Assembly: GCA_025917655.1 (NCBI GenBank)
Contig: CP084616.1
Location: forward strand, 868,001-932,000
Length of the DNA stretch: 64,000 bases
Source of the DNA: Chlorella sorokiniana
Taxonomy: Eukaryota > Chlorophyta > Trebouxiophyceae > Chlorellales > Chlorellaceae
Reading direction: 5' to 3'
Part shown: positions 23,938 to 34,573 of the stretch, piece after piece
Layout: each line of letters starts with the position of its first letter
How positions within the stretch are numbered: position 1 is the stretch's first letter
The notes under the pieces: generated by a model
Database searches by the model: none
The model's input: only the letters and a program-made list of their open reading frames with translations
Told to the model about the DNA's origin: nothing
Translations under genes and position numbers: made by a program

Positions 23938-26900
23938 ATGCTTCCGCCGCCGCTGCCTGGAGGCATTGCGCCTACCATGCGGTTCATGGGACAGCCTCCA
24001 CTACCTTCTCGCTGCAGGGATCCTTACTTGAAGGGTCACTGGGAGCCGGTGCATGATGAGGTGCATGTGCAGGGCCTGGAGGTCATCGAGGGCGAGCTAC
24101 CGGCGGATCTGGACGGCGCGTTCGTGCGCACAGGTGCTGCCCAGCGTGCCAGGCAGCATTCCCGGCGCGGCGCTTGCTGCCCCTTGCTGTGGCAGCGCGG
24201 CGCTTGCTTGCTGTGGCGCCTGCCCGCCCGCATCTGTTTGCCCCCCACACACGCGTACGCCACCCTGAGATGGGTTGTTGCGTTCACCTGGGTCGTCGCG
24301 GCCCCTGCACCGCAGGCCCCAACCCCAAGCTGACGCCCGGCGGGGGCTACCACCTCTTTGACGGCGACGGCATGGTGCACGCGGTACGCATCCAGGGAGG
24401 CACCGCCTCGTACTGCAACCGCTGGGTGCAGACGTCGCGCCTCGCTCAGGAGGAGAAGGCGGGCTGGCCGGTGGCCACCAAGAGTGAGCGGGGTGACATC
24501 ATGGGGCGCTTGAGATGGGAGGGAGGCTTGGGGGTACCGCGTCGTCCCTGTGCTGCAGCCCTGCGTGGCCGGCTCGCTGCAGCACTCGCACCGGCTTCCA
24601 ACCACCAGCACCCCTGTGCCCTCTCCCTCCCCCGCTCCGCCGCCTCCCCCACAGTCGGCGACTACCGAGGACTGGCCTCCCTGGCGCACATGCTGCTGAA
24701 CAAGCTGGCGCGGGCGCTGGGCGTGCTGTCGGCCAAGGTGGGTGTGCTCTGCTGGGCGGGGGGGGCGGCGGCGCGGCCGGTGCCAAGCCTGGACAGCCTG
24801 GCCCCTGCCACACCATCCGGCTGGCTGTAGCTGCCTTAAACTGCAGTCCGTTTCTCTGTTAATTTCGCTCCGTGGTTGGTGGGTGGGTGTGCTGCGCGCT
24901 CGCCCCAGCCAGCCCGCGCTCCATCCTGCTCCCACCCACCCACCCACCTGCCGCCCAGCAGGACGGGCTGGGCACCGCCAACACGGCGCTGGCCTTCCAC
25001 GCGGGGCGGCTGCTGGCGCTGCACGAGGGGGACCTGCCCTACCAGCTGCGCATTGCCTGCTCGGGTCTCGTGGAGACGCTGGGGCGCGCCGCGTACGAGT
25101 GAGGAGCCGCGGCATGCGCTGTCCACGCAGCCGGCTGGGGGCAGGGGGAGAGGGGGCGGCGCGCAGCCTGCTCTTTCGCCATGGCCCGGCTGGAGAGGGC
25201 AGCGCAGGGCTGCAAGTCAGCCAGTCAGCCTGAGGGGAGACGCCGTTTGCGAGCTTTGCAGTGCACAGTCGACCATTGCCTGCTCTGCGAGCTGCCCGCC
25301 TGCCCCCGCCCCCGCAGCGGCAAGATCGACCACCCCTTCACTGCACACCCCAAGGCCGACCCCGTCACCGGCGAGCTCTTCTACTTTGGGTACAACATCG
25401 AGAGGAAGCCGCACTGTGAGCGCTGGCGGCGGGCATCAGGGTCCGCCGGAGCGGCCGGTGTGGATGCTGGGGCGCATCCAGCGTGGCCATGCCCGGGCCC
25501 CAGCTGCGCGGCTGTTTCCCCCAAAGGCTTTCGCTCTCAAAGCCTCCCTTCCTCAGCTTGTTGCCCCCATCTTGACGCATGGGCCACCCTGCACACCTGC
25601 CCTGTCCATCTGCACCCGCGATCCGCTCCCCCTGCCCCTTCTGCCCCGCCCCTCCGCCCCTTCACCCCCTTGGCGCCCCCCTCCCCCGGCTTGCCAGGCT
25701 GGTACGGGTGGCTGGATCGCGAGGGGCGCGTGGTGCGCGACTTCCCCGTGCCGCTGCGGGAGCCCATCATGATGCACGACATGGCGCTGACGCAGAGCTA
25801 CGCGCTGCTGCTGGACGTGCCGCTCGTGTTCGACCCCAAGGTGGGCGGCCTACCACCCTCCGCAAGCGTTGCTTTGTTAGAGGGCGGGCCTGGCTAGCAG
25901 GCGGGCGGCATGTGGCACGAGGCGGGCGTTCTTCTTGCCGTGCGCGGCTGACACCGGGCTGCGCCCGGCCTCAGCATCTCCAGGCGGCCCCGCTCGACTC
26001 GCCGCGGCTGGCGCCCCTCTGCACAACCCGCCTCCCGTGCCTTTTCCCTGCGTCCCCACTTTAGATCATGGTGAAGGAGGGCAAGCTGCCTTTCGACTTC
26101 AAGCAGCGCCCCGCCCGCATCGGCGTGCTGCCCCGCTACGCCCGCTCAGCGGCCGAGATCCGCTGGTTTGAGACGGGTGAGGCGCAGCCTTCAGAGTCCT
26201 TCCCCGCAGCGCTGCGCTGCAAGGGGACAGCGCCCGCCGCGGGCTGCAGCCAGCGCAGGCCCCTCCCGCTGCTGCACCCTCCCCCGCCTCCGCCCCCGCC
26301 ACGCTTCCAAGCTCACCCATTCCGCTGGGCACGGCTGTGCCTCTGCTGTGCTGCCGCAGAGCGCTGGATGTGCTTCCACACGGCTGCTGCCTGGGAGGAG
26401 GGATCCACCATCCGCCTCTACCTCTGCACCATGAAGCACTTCAGGTGGGTGAAAAGTTTCTGCGCGCAGCGCAGTCGCTGCCCCGCTGCTCGCCGGGCAG
26501 CGTGCAGTGCTGTCTGCACTGCCCTGCCCCCAAGGTTCCCTATCCAAGCCTGGCCTGCGCACGTGCGCCGCGCCCCCGCTGCCAGCCTGGACGAGTTCAC
26601 CGCCAACGAGGATGCCGAGCCGTACATGGCTGAGGTGGTGCTGGACCTGGAGGCCGGTACCACAACGTACCGCCGCCTGCCGGGGCTGCCCCGGGCGACT
26701 TCCCCGTCATCCCGGCGCACCTCAGCGGTGCGCTGCCTGCTGCCTGCTGCCTGGAGTGTGGCTCGCGGGCTGCTCGCGCCTTGCCCCACTTTGCTGAAGC
26801 ACGGGTGTGAGCCTGTCTCTTCCCGTCCCCGCTAGCTTCCCTCCTGCGCGTTCCCTCATTCGCTGTGCTGCTCGCAGGGCGTGGCCCCGTGCGGTACGCG

Positions 26901-27255
26901 TACGTGGCGGCCATGGAGGCCAACGACACCGGCGTCCCCGCCTTTGTCGGCGTCGCCAAGTACGACCTTCAGGCGGGGGCCGCCCCTGCGCTGGTGGCCA
27001 CCGCGCTGCACGGCCCGCGGCGCCGCGGCGGCGAGGCCTTCTTCGTGCCGCGCAAGGGCGCGACCGAGGAGGACGACGGCTACCTGCTGACGTATGTGAC
27101 GGACGAGCAGAGCCTGCAGAGCGAGCTGGTGGTGTACGACGCCGCCAGCATGGCCAGCCGCCCGCTGCGCGCGGCTGCGCATGCCGCAGCGCGTGCCCTC
27201 GGGCTTCCACGGCACGTGGGTCACTGCAGAGCAGCTGGCGGCGCAGCTGGCATGA
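23938..27255 (+). CDS. Carotenoid cleavage dioxygenase (RPE65/CCD family)
   Basis: Non-heme iron enzyme that oxidatively cleaves carotenoid double bonds. N-terminal family blocks: [33 protein letters not shown] and [14 protein letters not shown]. All four iron-binding His are visible: TAHPK (about 25,345), MMHDMALT (about 25,775), [11 protein letters not shown] (about 26,375) and [12 protein letters not shown] (about 27,205). About eleven exons; stop at 27253-27255. No clear transit peptide follows the ATG at 23938, so a cytosolic enzyme is possible, or the true start is upstream. Two phase slips occur: one G short at 26693-26695 (before DFPVIPAHL), and one base too many near 27165-27175, just before the last His motif. 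Substrate and cleaved bond cannot be told from sequence. Confidence 0.9.
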
Positions 27256-27634
27256 ACCCAGCCCCCTGGTAGGAAGGAACCCAATCGTCTGACATCTCAT
27301 TTGCCCCCTGTACGCCGGCTCCATGCTATTTCGTTCGCGCGATGCTGCGCCCCCGCAAGCAAGGCTCTGAATGCCAACGCTGCCCCTACTTTTGATTTTG
27401 CTCGGTTGATTTCCATGATTGATTTCATGTCCCATGATCCTTTAAATGCTTCCATCGGTCAACTGTTCTACTCTTAAGTCACAGCCTTGCCCGCATTCAG
27501 GCGCCCGTGAGCTGGCCGCGAACTGCCCCGTCGCCGCCACATAAAGGAGTGTCGAGTGGGGGCTTCGTGATGCTTGCAGCGCTTTGGAGGCATCTCTCAG
27601 CGCTGAGCGATACCGTTTTACGCCCTCGCTTCTT
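27256..27634. other. Intergenic region, dioxygenase to thioesterase
   Basis: 379 bases between two plus-strand genes, AT-richer around 27390-27480. No gene or clear signal recognised. Confidence 0.4.
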
Positions 27635-29660
27635 ATGCTAGCGGCAGCGTGTCGAAGAACGGCCAGGCCAGCTTGCGCAAGCCCAATCGCCTCCTATTTC
27701 GCTCGCACGAAAGTTGTACAATACTGCTTTCGCGGTCTATCGCGCAAACCTGACATGGCAGGCACCAGTAGCGCTGCGACCGATGGCCGCGATAGCCCTG
27801 CAGAACCGGGCCTAGAATACCCAGAACCTCTCGTGTTGCAATCGTTGAAGGAGCACAAGTCCACCCTCATCATGCTGCACGGCCTGGGTGAGGGGTGGGA
27901 GCAGCTCGTAGGGCGGCACATGTGCCCGCTCTTCACGTGCTGCCTTGCGTGCTCTTTGACATTGTTGGCATTTATCTGCTGCCCTGCTGAGCTTATATGA
28001 CGAGCGGTTCTCGACGACGCTTGTTCTGTTCTAACTGTTGCAGCTGTCGCGGTTGACTGCCTCGTCCGCCTGCCGCCGCTTGCAGGCGACACCGGCATGG
28101 GGTGGGCGGACATTGGGCCCCTCCTGCAGCCAGACCTGCCCCACACACAGTTTGTGTTCCCCACCGCCCCCATGGTGAGACTTCCGCTCACAGTCTCTTG
28201 GGGCCAGAGTGCGTGCCAAGGGCTGATCTGCGTCGCTGCCGGCCACCAGTGGGCGCTTGCCCCTTCGTGCATCCTCCCCCGGCTGGCCCCAGGCCTCGAG
28301 CATCGCACAGCTCCCCTCACCCACCGCAGCGCTCGATCACCGTCAACAACGGCATGCGCATGACGGGCTGGTACGACATAGCTGACCTCAACCGCCTCGG
28401 TGCAGCCCAAGATGAGGAGTCTATGCGGGAGAGCAGCAGGTGAGGCTCGTCACACGTGCACTGCTTGCTGCCTGCCTTGCTGCCTTGCTGCCCGCCCGCT
28501 TGCTACAGCACCCGGCATGGGCTGCTGCTCCGCGGCAGGCGCCAGCAGGGGTGGGCCCCAGCCTCCCCTGCTGTTGTGGCCAGCTGGCCAGCTTTACGGG
28601 ACCCCCGCCCGTCCCTCCTCCCCGCCCGGCCAGTTATGTGGAGCAGCTGGTGCAGCAGCAGGTGGAGGCGGGCATCCCCTCCGCCTCCATCGCCGTGGGC
28701 GGCTTCTCGCAAGGCGGCGCCATGGCCCTGCTCATGCTGCGCTCGCGGCACCGGCTCGCGGGCGTGGCCGCCCTCTCAGCCTACCTGCCCATGCACGAGC
28801 AGCGGCCGCTGGTGTCGGGTGCGCCCAAGGGCGGTGCTTCCGTGCGGCTCCTCAGCAGCGCATGGTCAGCGGTCGGGCGGCGTGTCTGCTGCTGCTGCTG
28901 TTGGGTCGGCCGCTTTCCCGGCCCCGCCGGTAGTTTGGCCCCTTGCTTCTTTGTCTGCACGCTGCTACAGCGCCTGCGCGCTCTCTTGTCTGCTCGCCCC
29001 TTCCCGCCCGACCCTCCTGCGCATGCCGCCCCGCAGACGAGAACAGGGCCACCCCTGTGCTCATGTGCCACGGCGACTGCGATCAGGTCGTGCACTTCAA
29101 GTATGGGGAGGCCAGGTGGGTGGGTGGGTGGGTGGGGTGGGTGGTGTTGTGGGCGCAGGGGCAGGTCGAGCGCAGCCGCGGCCCAGCTGGCGGGCAGCAT
29201 CCCGCCTCGAGCGTGCGCATGATGCCCACGCTGCCACCACCAAACCCTGGCCCCTGCTTCCGCTTGCGCTGCAGCTACGAGCTGCTCAAGGGGGCTGGGG
29301 CGCAGGTGGAGTTCCAGGCGTACGAGTTCATGGGTGAGGAGATGGGCGGGCACGGCTGGCGCGCCCTCCCGGCTGCCGCGCTCGCTGCTCAGCAGCCGCC
29401 GCTCGGACCTGCACCGCCCCCCCCGTGCGAGGGCCGACCTGCTTGGCAGGGCAGGGGCCCAGGCTGCTGCGTTGCCACCTCATCCAGGCTGGCCTGCGCT
29501 GGGTGCTGCCGCGCGCTGTTGCGACGCTCTGGGTCCCCCTGCTGGTCGGCGCGCGCTGCCTGCAGGCCACGAGGCCTGCCCGGAGGAACTGCAGTCGCTG
29601 CGAGACTTCCTGCAGCAGTGCTTTGCCGCCGCCGCCGACGGTTCCAGCCACACACAGTAG
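27635..29660 (+). CDS. Acyl-protein thioesterase / lysophospholipase-like carboxylesterase
   Basis: Alpha/beta hydrolase that removes palmitoyl groups from proteins or acyl groups from lysophospholipids. Core: STLIMLHGLGDTGMGWADIG, nucleophile GFSQGG near 28705, catalytic Asp in CHGDCDQVVHF near 29080, catalytic His in MGHEACPEE near 29570. Seven exons with consistent phases; stop at 29658-29660. Two in-frame starts are possible: 27755 (MAGTSSAATDG), giving a normal-length cytosolic enzyme, or 27635 (MLAAACRRTARPACASPIAS), which adds 40 Arg/Ala/Ser-rich residues resembling an organelle presequence. The longer start is given here without proof. The fifth intron holds a GGGT repeat. Confidence 0.9.
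29116..29143 (+). repeat. GGGT tandem repeat (potential G-quadruplex) in intron
   Basis: Repeated TGGG units at the start of the fifth intron of the thioesterase gene, immediately after the donor. Four or more G3 tracts with one-base spacers. Confidence 0.8.
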
Positions 29661-30178
29661 CGGGGGCCGACGCGTGGCACAGCCGGGTCAAAACAACAGC
29701 GGAACAAGGCAGGCCCCGCCCCCAACTGTTCGCGTGACCGTGTCATCCAACGCAAGGCGGTGCCATCAATCGCAATGAGCATTTTGGAATGCCACATGGA
29801 AAGCCTATTTAAGCCTGATTAAGCCTAATTAAGACTGCAGTTGCAGCGCTGGCCGCTCTCCTGTCTGCCGCCACACACTCGACCCCTGTTGCTCCCTGCC
29901 AAGGGCTGTGGACGCTGCCGCCCTCCCTTACCAGTTGTTTTTGACTGTCAGTAACCACCTGTTGGGCCCTGCTGCTCCCCTGTTTCAAAGAAAATCCAGC
30001 GGTTCAAGTTGCCACTTCACTGCGCTGTTCCAAGTGCAAAAGGCATCAGCATGCGACGGACCTGGACAGTCACAATCTCAGTGCACTGGCATGGCAGAGT
30101 GGGGTTGGGGCCCCACAGGGATGGGTGATCAAGCCAATCCACCAGCAACGCACCGCCATGAAAGGACGCTGCCGCAGG
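29661..30178. other. Convergent 3' region, thioesterase / small plastid protein
   Basis: 518 bases. Contains a short AT-rich direct repeat near 29803-29836 (AAGCCT followed by ATTTA, GATTA and AATTA variants). No gene. Confidence 0.5.
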
Positions 30179-30921
30179 CTAGCGCGACACCATGACCGCG
30201 CGGCGGATGGCGCCCGGCAGCGTCTGCATGATGAGCGGCACGTCCACGCAGCCGTCCAGCAGCGTCTGCAGGCGCTGCTGCGGGTCGGCGCTGCCGCCGC
30301 CCAGGCCCACCTCCGCAGCGCCCGCGCCCTCCAGCAGCCGCACAAACAGCACGTCGCCTGCGCCGGGCACCGCCTCCACGGTCGCAGCGATGTCGGCGAC
30401 CGACACCACGGCGCCGTCGGCGGCCACGCGCAGCAGCGAGATCTGGGAGGGGCGAGGGATGGGGCCACAGGCAAGGGGATGATCGGTTGAGCGCAGGTAA
30501 AACGTGAGGCAGGAGCATGCCAACAGCGGCGCGCCAGTGGCTGCAAACTGCGACAGGGCGGCAGCAGAAGCACCTTGAAACCGTCAGCCAGCTTGTCCGT
30601 CTTCAGAGGCAGTGAGAAGGGCAGGTTGCGTCCGTTGGTGGTGAGCGTCGCCGCAAACTGATACAGCTGCTGGCAGAAGGCTTCCTTGTTCACGCCCGCT
30701 GGCAGCTGGGCGGTGGCCAGTTGCAACGAGGGCGCCTCTGCCGCTGCTGCCACTACCACAGCTTGCTGCTGGACTCGCAGCCTTCCACTTGAACGCTGAA
30801 CCCTAAACGCCGCCTGTTTTGTAAGGGCCAAGGGCTTCCGCAAACAAGTGGGCGCCAGTCGGGTGGCCGAGCGGCAGACCGAGCTCCCGCGCAACGAAAC
30901 CGTTGCATCGATTGACGTCAT
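30179..30921 (-). CDS. Conserved small protein, probably plastid-targeted, function unknown
   Basis: Two exons, 30921-30574 and 30442-30179, phase 0 join (GFK/ISLLRV). The first about 45 residues (MTSIDATVSLRGSSVCRSAT...) are rich in Ser, Arg and Ala with almost no acid, like a chloroplast transit peptide. The mature part has LQLATAQLPAGVNKEAFCQQL, LTTNGRNLPFSLPLKTDKLADGFK and ends LQTLLDGCVDVPLIMQTLPG...MVSR. From memory it resembles an uncharacterised plant/algal plastid family, but I cannot name it safely. A TATATATA lies only about ten bases upstream of the ATG; no alternative Met exists in exon 1. Confidence 0.75.
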
Positions 30922-31293
30922 GGCCCAAGATCTATATATAGCAGCAGACTAAACGCCTGCAGCTCAACATCCAGAGGTCCATGGGCGCCCGGCTGCCGCG
31001 CCGCTCCCTCGCCATATCTGTTCGGCACACTTACAGATGTCCAGCCACAGGGGCTGGAAGGAAGCCAAAATGAATAAGCGCATAGAACAAGTGATGAAAT
31101 ACTGGCGAGCTCGGCAGCCCAAAAGTCACCGCCGGGCGCCTGGGCCGTGGACAGCCCATGAGCGCAATCTGCCAGGCTGCCTGTCCAGCGCTGGCCGGCG
31201 GAAAAATGCGGAGTGCAGGCTGCGTATGATACAACTGATCGCCTCATGTGTTGCGGGCAGGGTGGCGGTTCCCGCCGCCGCCGCCGCTGCGCC
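30922..31293. promoter_or_regulatory. Promoter of small plastid protein and 3' region of phosphoglycolate phosphatase
   Basis: 372 bases between two minus-strand genes. It holds TATATATA near 30933-30941 and, on the minus strand, TGTAA at 31035-31031, which would end the phosphoglycolate phosphatase mRNA about 260 bases after its stop. Confidence 0.5.
31031..31035 (-). terminator. Candidate TGTAA polyadenylation signal, phosphoglycolate phosphatase
   Basis: Minus-strand TGTAA about 260 bases downstream of the stop at 31294. Confidence 0.4.
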
Positions 31294-33765
31294 CTACGCG
31301 GCCACCGCCTGCTTCACCTCCAGCAGCGCGCCAGGGAGTCGACGTAGCAGTCAGGGTGGATGGGGTTGTCTGGGCTAAGCAGGGTCTCCTCGCTGGTCAC
31401 GCCCGACAGGCACAGCATGGTGGTCAGGCCGCCGTTCTTTCCAAACAGGATGTCGGTGTCCAGGCGGTCGCCCACCATGCAGATCTGCGGCAGGCGCAGC
31501 CGGAGGGGCCGCGTGGCAGTGCAGGCAGGCAGGGCTGCGGCAGCCACACATGCAGCACGCCCCCGAGGCTCAGCTGGGGGCCGAGGGGCAGCAGCAGGCA
31601 GGCGTGGAGAGGGGCTGCGGCAGGCGCAAGCCGTGCAGCGCACCTGCTCGCGGCGCAGGCCAAACTTGTGCGCGATGTTCTCCAGCATGAACTCGGCGGG
31701 CTTGCCCACCACGATGGGCTCGCGCTTGGTTGAGCCTGGGAGCAACGAGGGATGAAGCAGCGGATGAGCAGCAAGAGAGGGCAAGGAGTGGGCGCCAGAA
31801 AGCACCGGAGGCAGCCTTTCCAGGCGGGCGACGGAACGGCAGCAGGGGCTGACTCTAATCACTGCGGGAACCCTTGCACCCTGCTGCTGTCACATCCCTG
31901 GCTGCACGGCGGAGCGCAGCTATGCCTGGGCAGCCTGCTCACCGCGAATGGCCCCCACCATGCTGCCGTTGCCTGCCCACTCCTGTGCGTCAGTCAGGTG
32001 CGTCACAGCGTCTGCAGCATGGTGCATTGTTGGGTAAAACTGATGAGGCTACAAAAGCAGTTGGGCAGGCGGGTCTGCAGCATGAGCAGGAGCCAAAGCA
32101 GCAGGCAGCTGCGTCTCAAATGCGCCGCACCCGTGTTGGTGGCAATGAAGAGGCAGCCTGGGTTCTCGCGGATGCACAGCGTCGCTGCAGGCCGGCAGGA
32201 GGGCAGCGGAGCCACAGTGGGCGCCAGCAATGCAAAACCCGGTTCTTGAACAAGGTGCCTCCTGCCTGCTCTGCACGCTAGCCTCCATGCTGTTCATGGC
32301 CAGCTGGCCTTCCAGCGGACAGCTGCAGCTTGCAGCACCACAATGGCTGTGCCAGCAACGCCGTCAATCCAGGACCCTGCACCTGCACACTGCTGCGCCC
32401 CCCCCCCCCACACACACCCACACCCACACCCACACCCACACCACGCCGTCACATGGAACCCTCCATCTACACACTGCTGCCCCTGCGCCTCTGTCCCCCC
32501 CCCCCCGACATTGCCGAGCCGCAGGTGCGCACCCATCTGGATCTTGTAGTAGTTGATGTTGCGGTCAAAGCCCACGACCACAGCGCCCACGTCGTGGTCG
32601 TGCTCCAGCAGCATGCCCGGGGTCAGCTCCACCTTCCTGTCGGCGTCGGCGGGGCCCCGATGTGGCTGATGCCCTTCAGGTCCAGCTCTTCCTGCACAGC
32701 ACAGAAGCTTGGAAGAGGTGTGCCAGGTGGCCATGGCGCACAGCAAGAGAGGGAGGCCACAGCTGTTTGTAGCGGCGGGGCAGCCACGCACAACCGGCTG
32801 TGTCGCCGGGCTGCGGGGGGGAGAGGGGGCAGCGTCAGGCACGTGCAGCCGCCTGCAGCGATGCGCTCGCGCCTCACCTGGATGCCCACCTCCCCCACCA
32901 CGTACACCTTCTTGTCCTGCGGGAACTGGATGGACTCCAGGTAGGCGGCGGCGGCGTAGGAGGAGGAGTAGATCTCCTCGGCCTTCACGTCCAGCCCCAG
33001 CCCCGTGAACTTCTTCAGGTAGCCGGCGCGGCTCTTGGTGGAGTTGTTGGTCACAAACACCAGCTGCTTGCCCTGCACGACGGCCAGGGGGCAGGCGCCA
33101 GTGTCGGTCCAGCGCCCGTCGACGGCAGGCGCAAGCGGCACGCATGCCCGAGCTCAGGAAAGGCGATGGTCTCCATGCCTCTCATGGTCCTCGATGCAAC
33201 AGCTGTTGCATGTTGAACGTCAACAGCCCTGCTGCTGCCGCCAGCCAGCAACAGCGGGCGCACCATTTTCCGCAGCATGTCCAGCGTCTCGGGCACGCCT
33301 TCGATCACGCTGTCGCCCCGCCAGATGACGCCATCGCAGTCAAAGATGAAGCAGTCCACCTTGTCAAGGATGGCCTTCTTTGCATCCAGGGTGGCCCGCT
33401 GGGCTGCAGCAGCAGAAGACAACAAGGCGTGTCAGGCAGCAGCGGAGGCGCCGCTGGCGGCAGGATATCGAAACAAGTCTACCACTTGCTACAGCGTGCG
33501 CTTGCCATGCCCGCGATATGCAAATGCATGAGCATGAAGATTGAGATTGCTGACATGTGCAGAGGGGCTTACGCTTCGACGCCCCGTTGCTGGTCGCCTC
33601 TGCAGTCACGCTCATCCTGCGCTGCTGTCGGTTGACTGAGGACCGCTGTACAGGAACCGCCTTAGAAGCCGCGAAATGAACTGCCTTCCGATACTGCTGC
33701 TGCCAGGCAGGCGCGACAGAAGCGCTGCTGCCCACCGACCGCGCCAAAGCTGCACAGCTGACCAT
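31294..33765 (-). CDS. PGP1: Phosphoglycolate phosphatase, chloroplast (HAD superfamily)
   Basis: Removes phosphate from 2-phosphoglycolate, the first step of photorespiration. Exon 1 (33765-33573) is a transit peptide, MVSCAALARSVGSSASVAP... Exon 2 (33403-33264) holds HAD motif I, CFIFDCDGVIWRG. Exon 3 begins at 33072 with GKQLVFVTNNSTKSRAGYL (motif II). Then ISHIGG..DADRKVELTPGM, VVGFDRNINYYKIQ, LFIATNTDAVTHLTD, the motif III Lys in TKREPIVVGKP, and motif IV MVGDRLDTDILFGKNGG. One G appears lost at 32655-32658. Near the C-terminus (about 31325) a further one-base slip separates SLARCWR with a stop at 31314 from a frame reading ALLEVKQAVAA with a stop at 31294-31296; the second agrees better with the family. 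Confidence 0.94.
32401..32443. repeat. Poly-C followed by CA-rich microsatellite in an intron
   Basis: A C run followed by repeated CACAC/CCACAC units inside an intron of the phosphoglycolate phosphatase gene. Confidence 0.8.
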
Positions 33766-34081
33766 GGAAAGGGTGATCAGCCGCGAGTCGTGGACCTGCG
33801 GCGAAATGCTGCAGCCCGATGGCCTGCAAGGGCCCATGGTGTCCAATTCCGATGGAGCCGTACGTTTCGGCAGGACACCCGGCTTTGTGCCGAGTATGGG
33901 AGTCCTACCTGACGATCGAGTGGTGTGCAACCATAGGAACCTTTCGTGAATCCGACCAGCACCATCACCAGCATCAATTGCGCCCGGCTGCTAGAGGACT
34001 GCGTCTTGCTGGTTGCGAGCGTCGATTGCGCTATATTCATTTTACGGGCTTGTGTGACGCACTCAGAAACGCGCAGCGGCG
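33766..34081. promoter_or_regulatory. Shared divergent promoter, phosphoglycolate phosphatase / LSM3
   Basis: 316 bases between divergent starts, markedly less GC-rich than its surroundings. No further signal recognised. Confidence 0.45.
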
Positions 34082-34573
34082 ATGGCTGAGGAGGACAACA
34101 CAGTGCGAGAGCCGCTGGACCTAATCAGGCTCTCCCTCGATGAGAAAGTTTACGTGAAGCTGAAGAGCGAGCGGGAACTGCGCGGCAAGCTGCACGTGAG
34201 GCCCGGGTTGCTTCCGCTTGCTCCTGCCGTGCGTCACTTTTTTGTTCGGGCGCTCAGGCTCTGCTCTCGCTGCTGTTGTTGTGATGCAGGCCTACGACCA
34301 GCACTTGAACATGATCCTAGGTGACGTTGAGGAGACTGTGACGTCAGTAGAGATTGATGAGGAGACGTTTGAGGAGATCATCAAGGTGAGGGCCTGCGTC
34401 CGCACGTCAGGTGACGGCGCCTGATGCGCTCTCGGGGCAGCTGCCTGTAGCAGCTTGTGGGGCCACTCAGCGCATTGCCGTGCTTGCCCTTGCAGACAAA
34501 CAAGCGCATGGTGCCATATCTGTTCGTGCGTGGCGATGGCGTGATCTTGGTGTCGCCTCCGCTGCGGTCGTGA
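34082..34573 (+). CDS. LSM3: U6 snRNA-associated Sm-like protein LSm3
   Basis: Subunit of the LSm1-7 (mRNA decay) and LSm2-8 (U6 snRNA) rings. Exons 34082-34195, 34290-34385 and 34496-34573 total 288 bases, 95 residues, the usual size. Sm1: [42 protein letters not shown] (split by intron 1). Sm2: [19 protein letters not shown]. The acidic loop [14 protein letters not shown] between them is typical of LSm3. The frame is intact with no homopolymer slip. Confidence 0.97.
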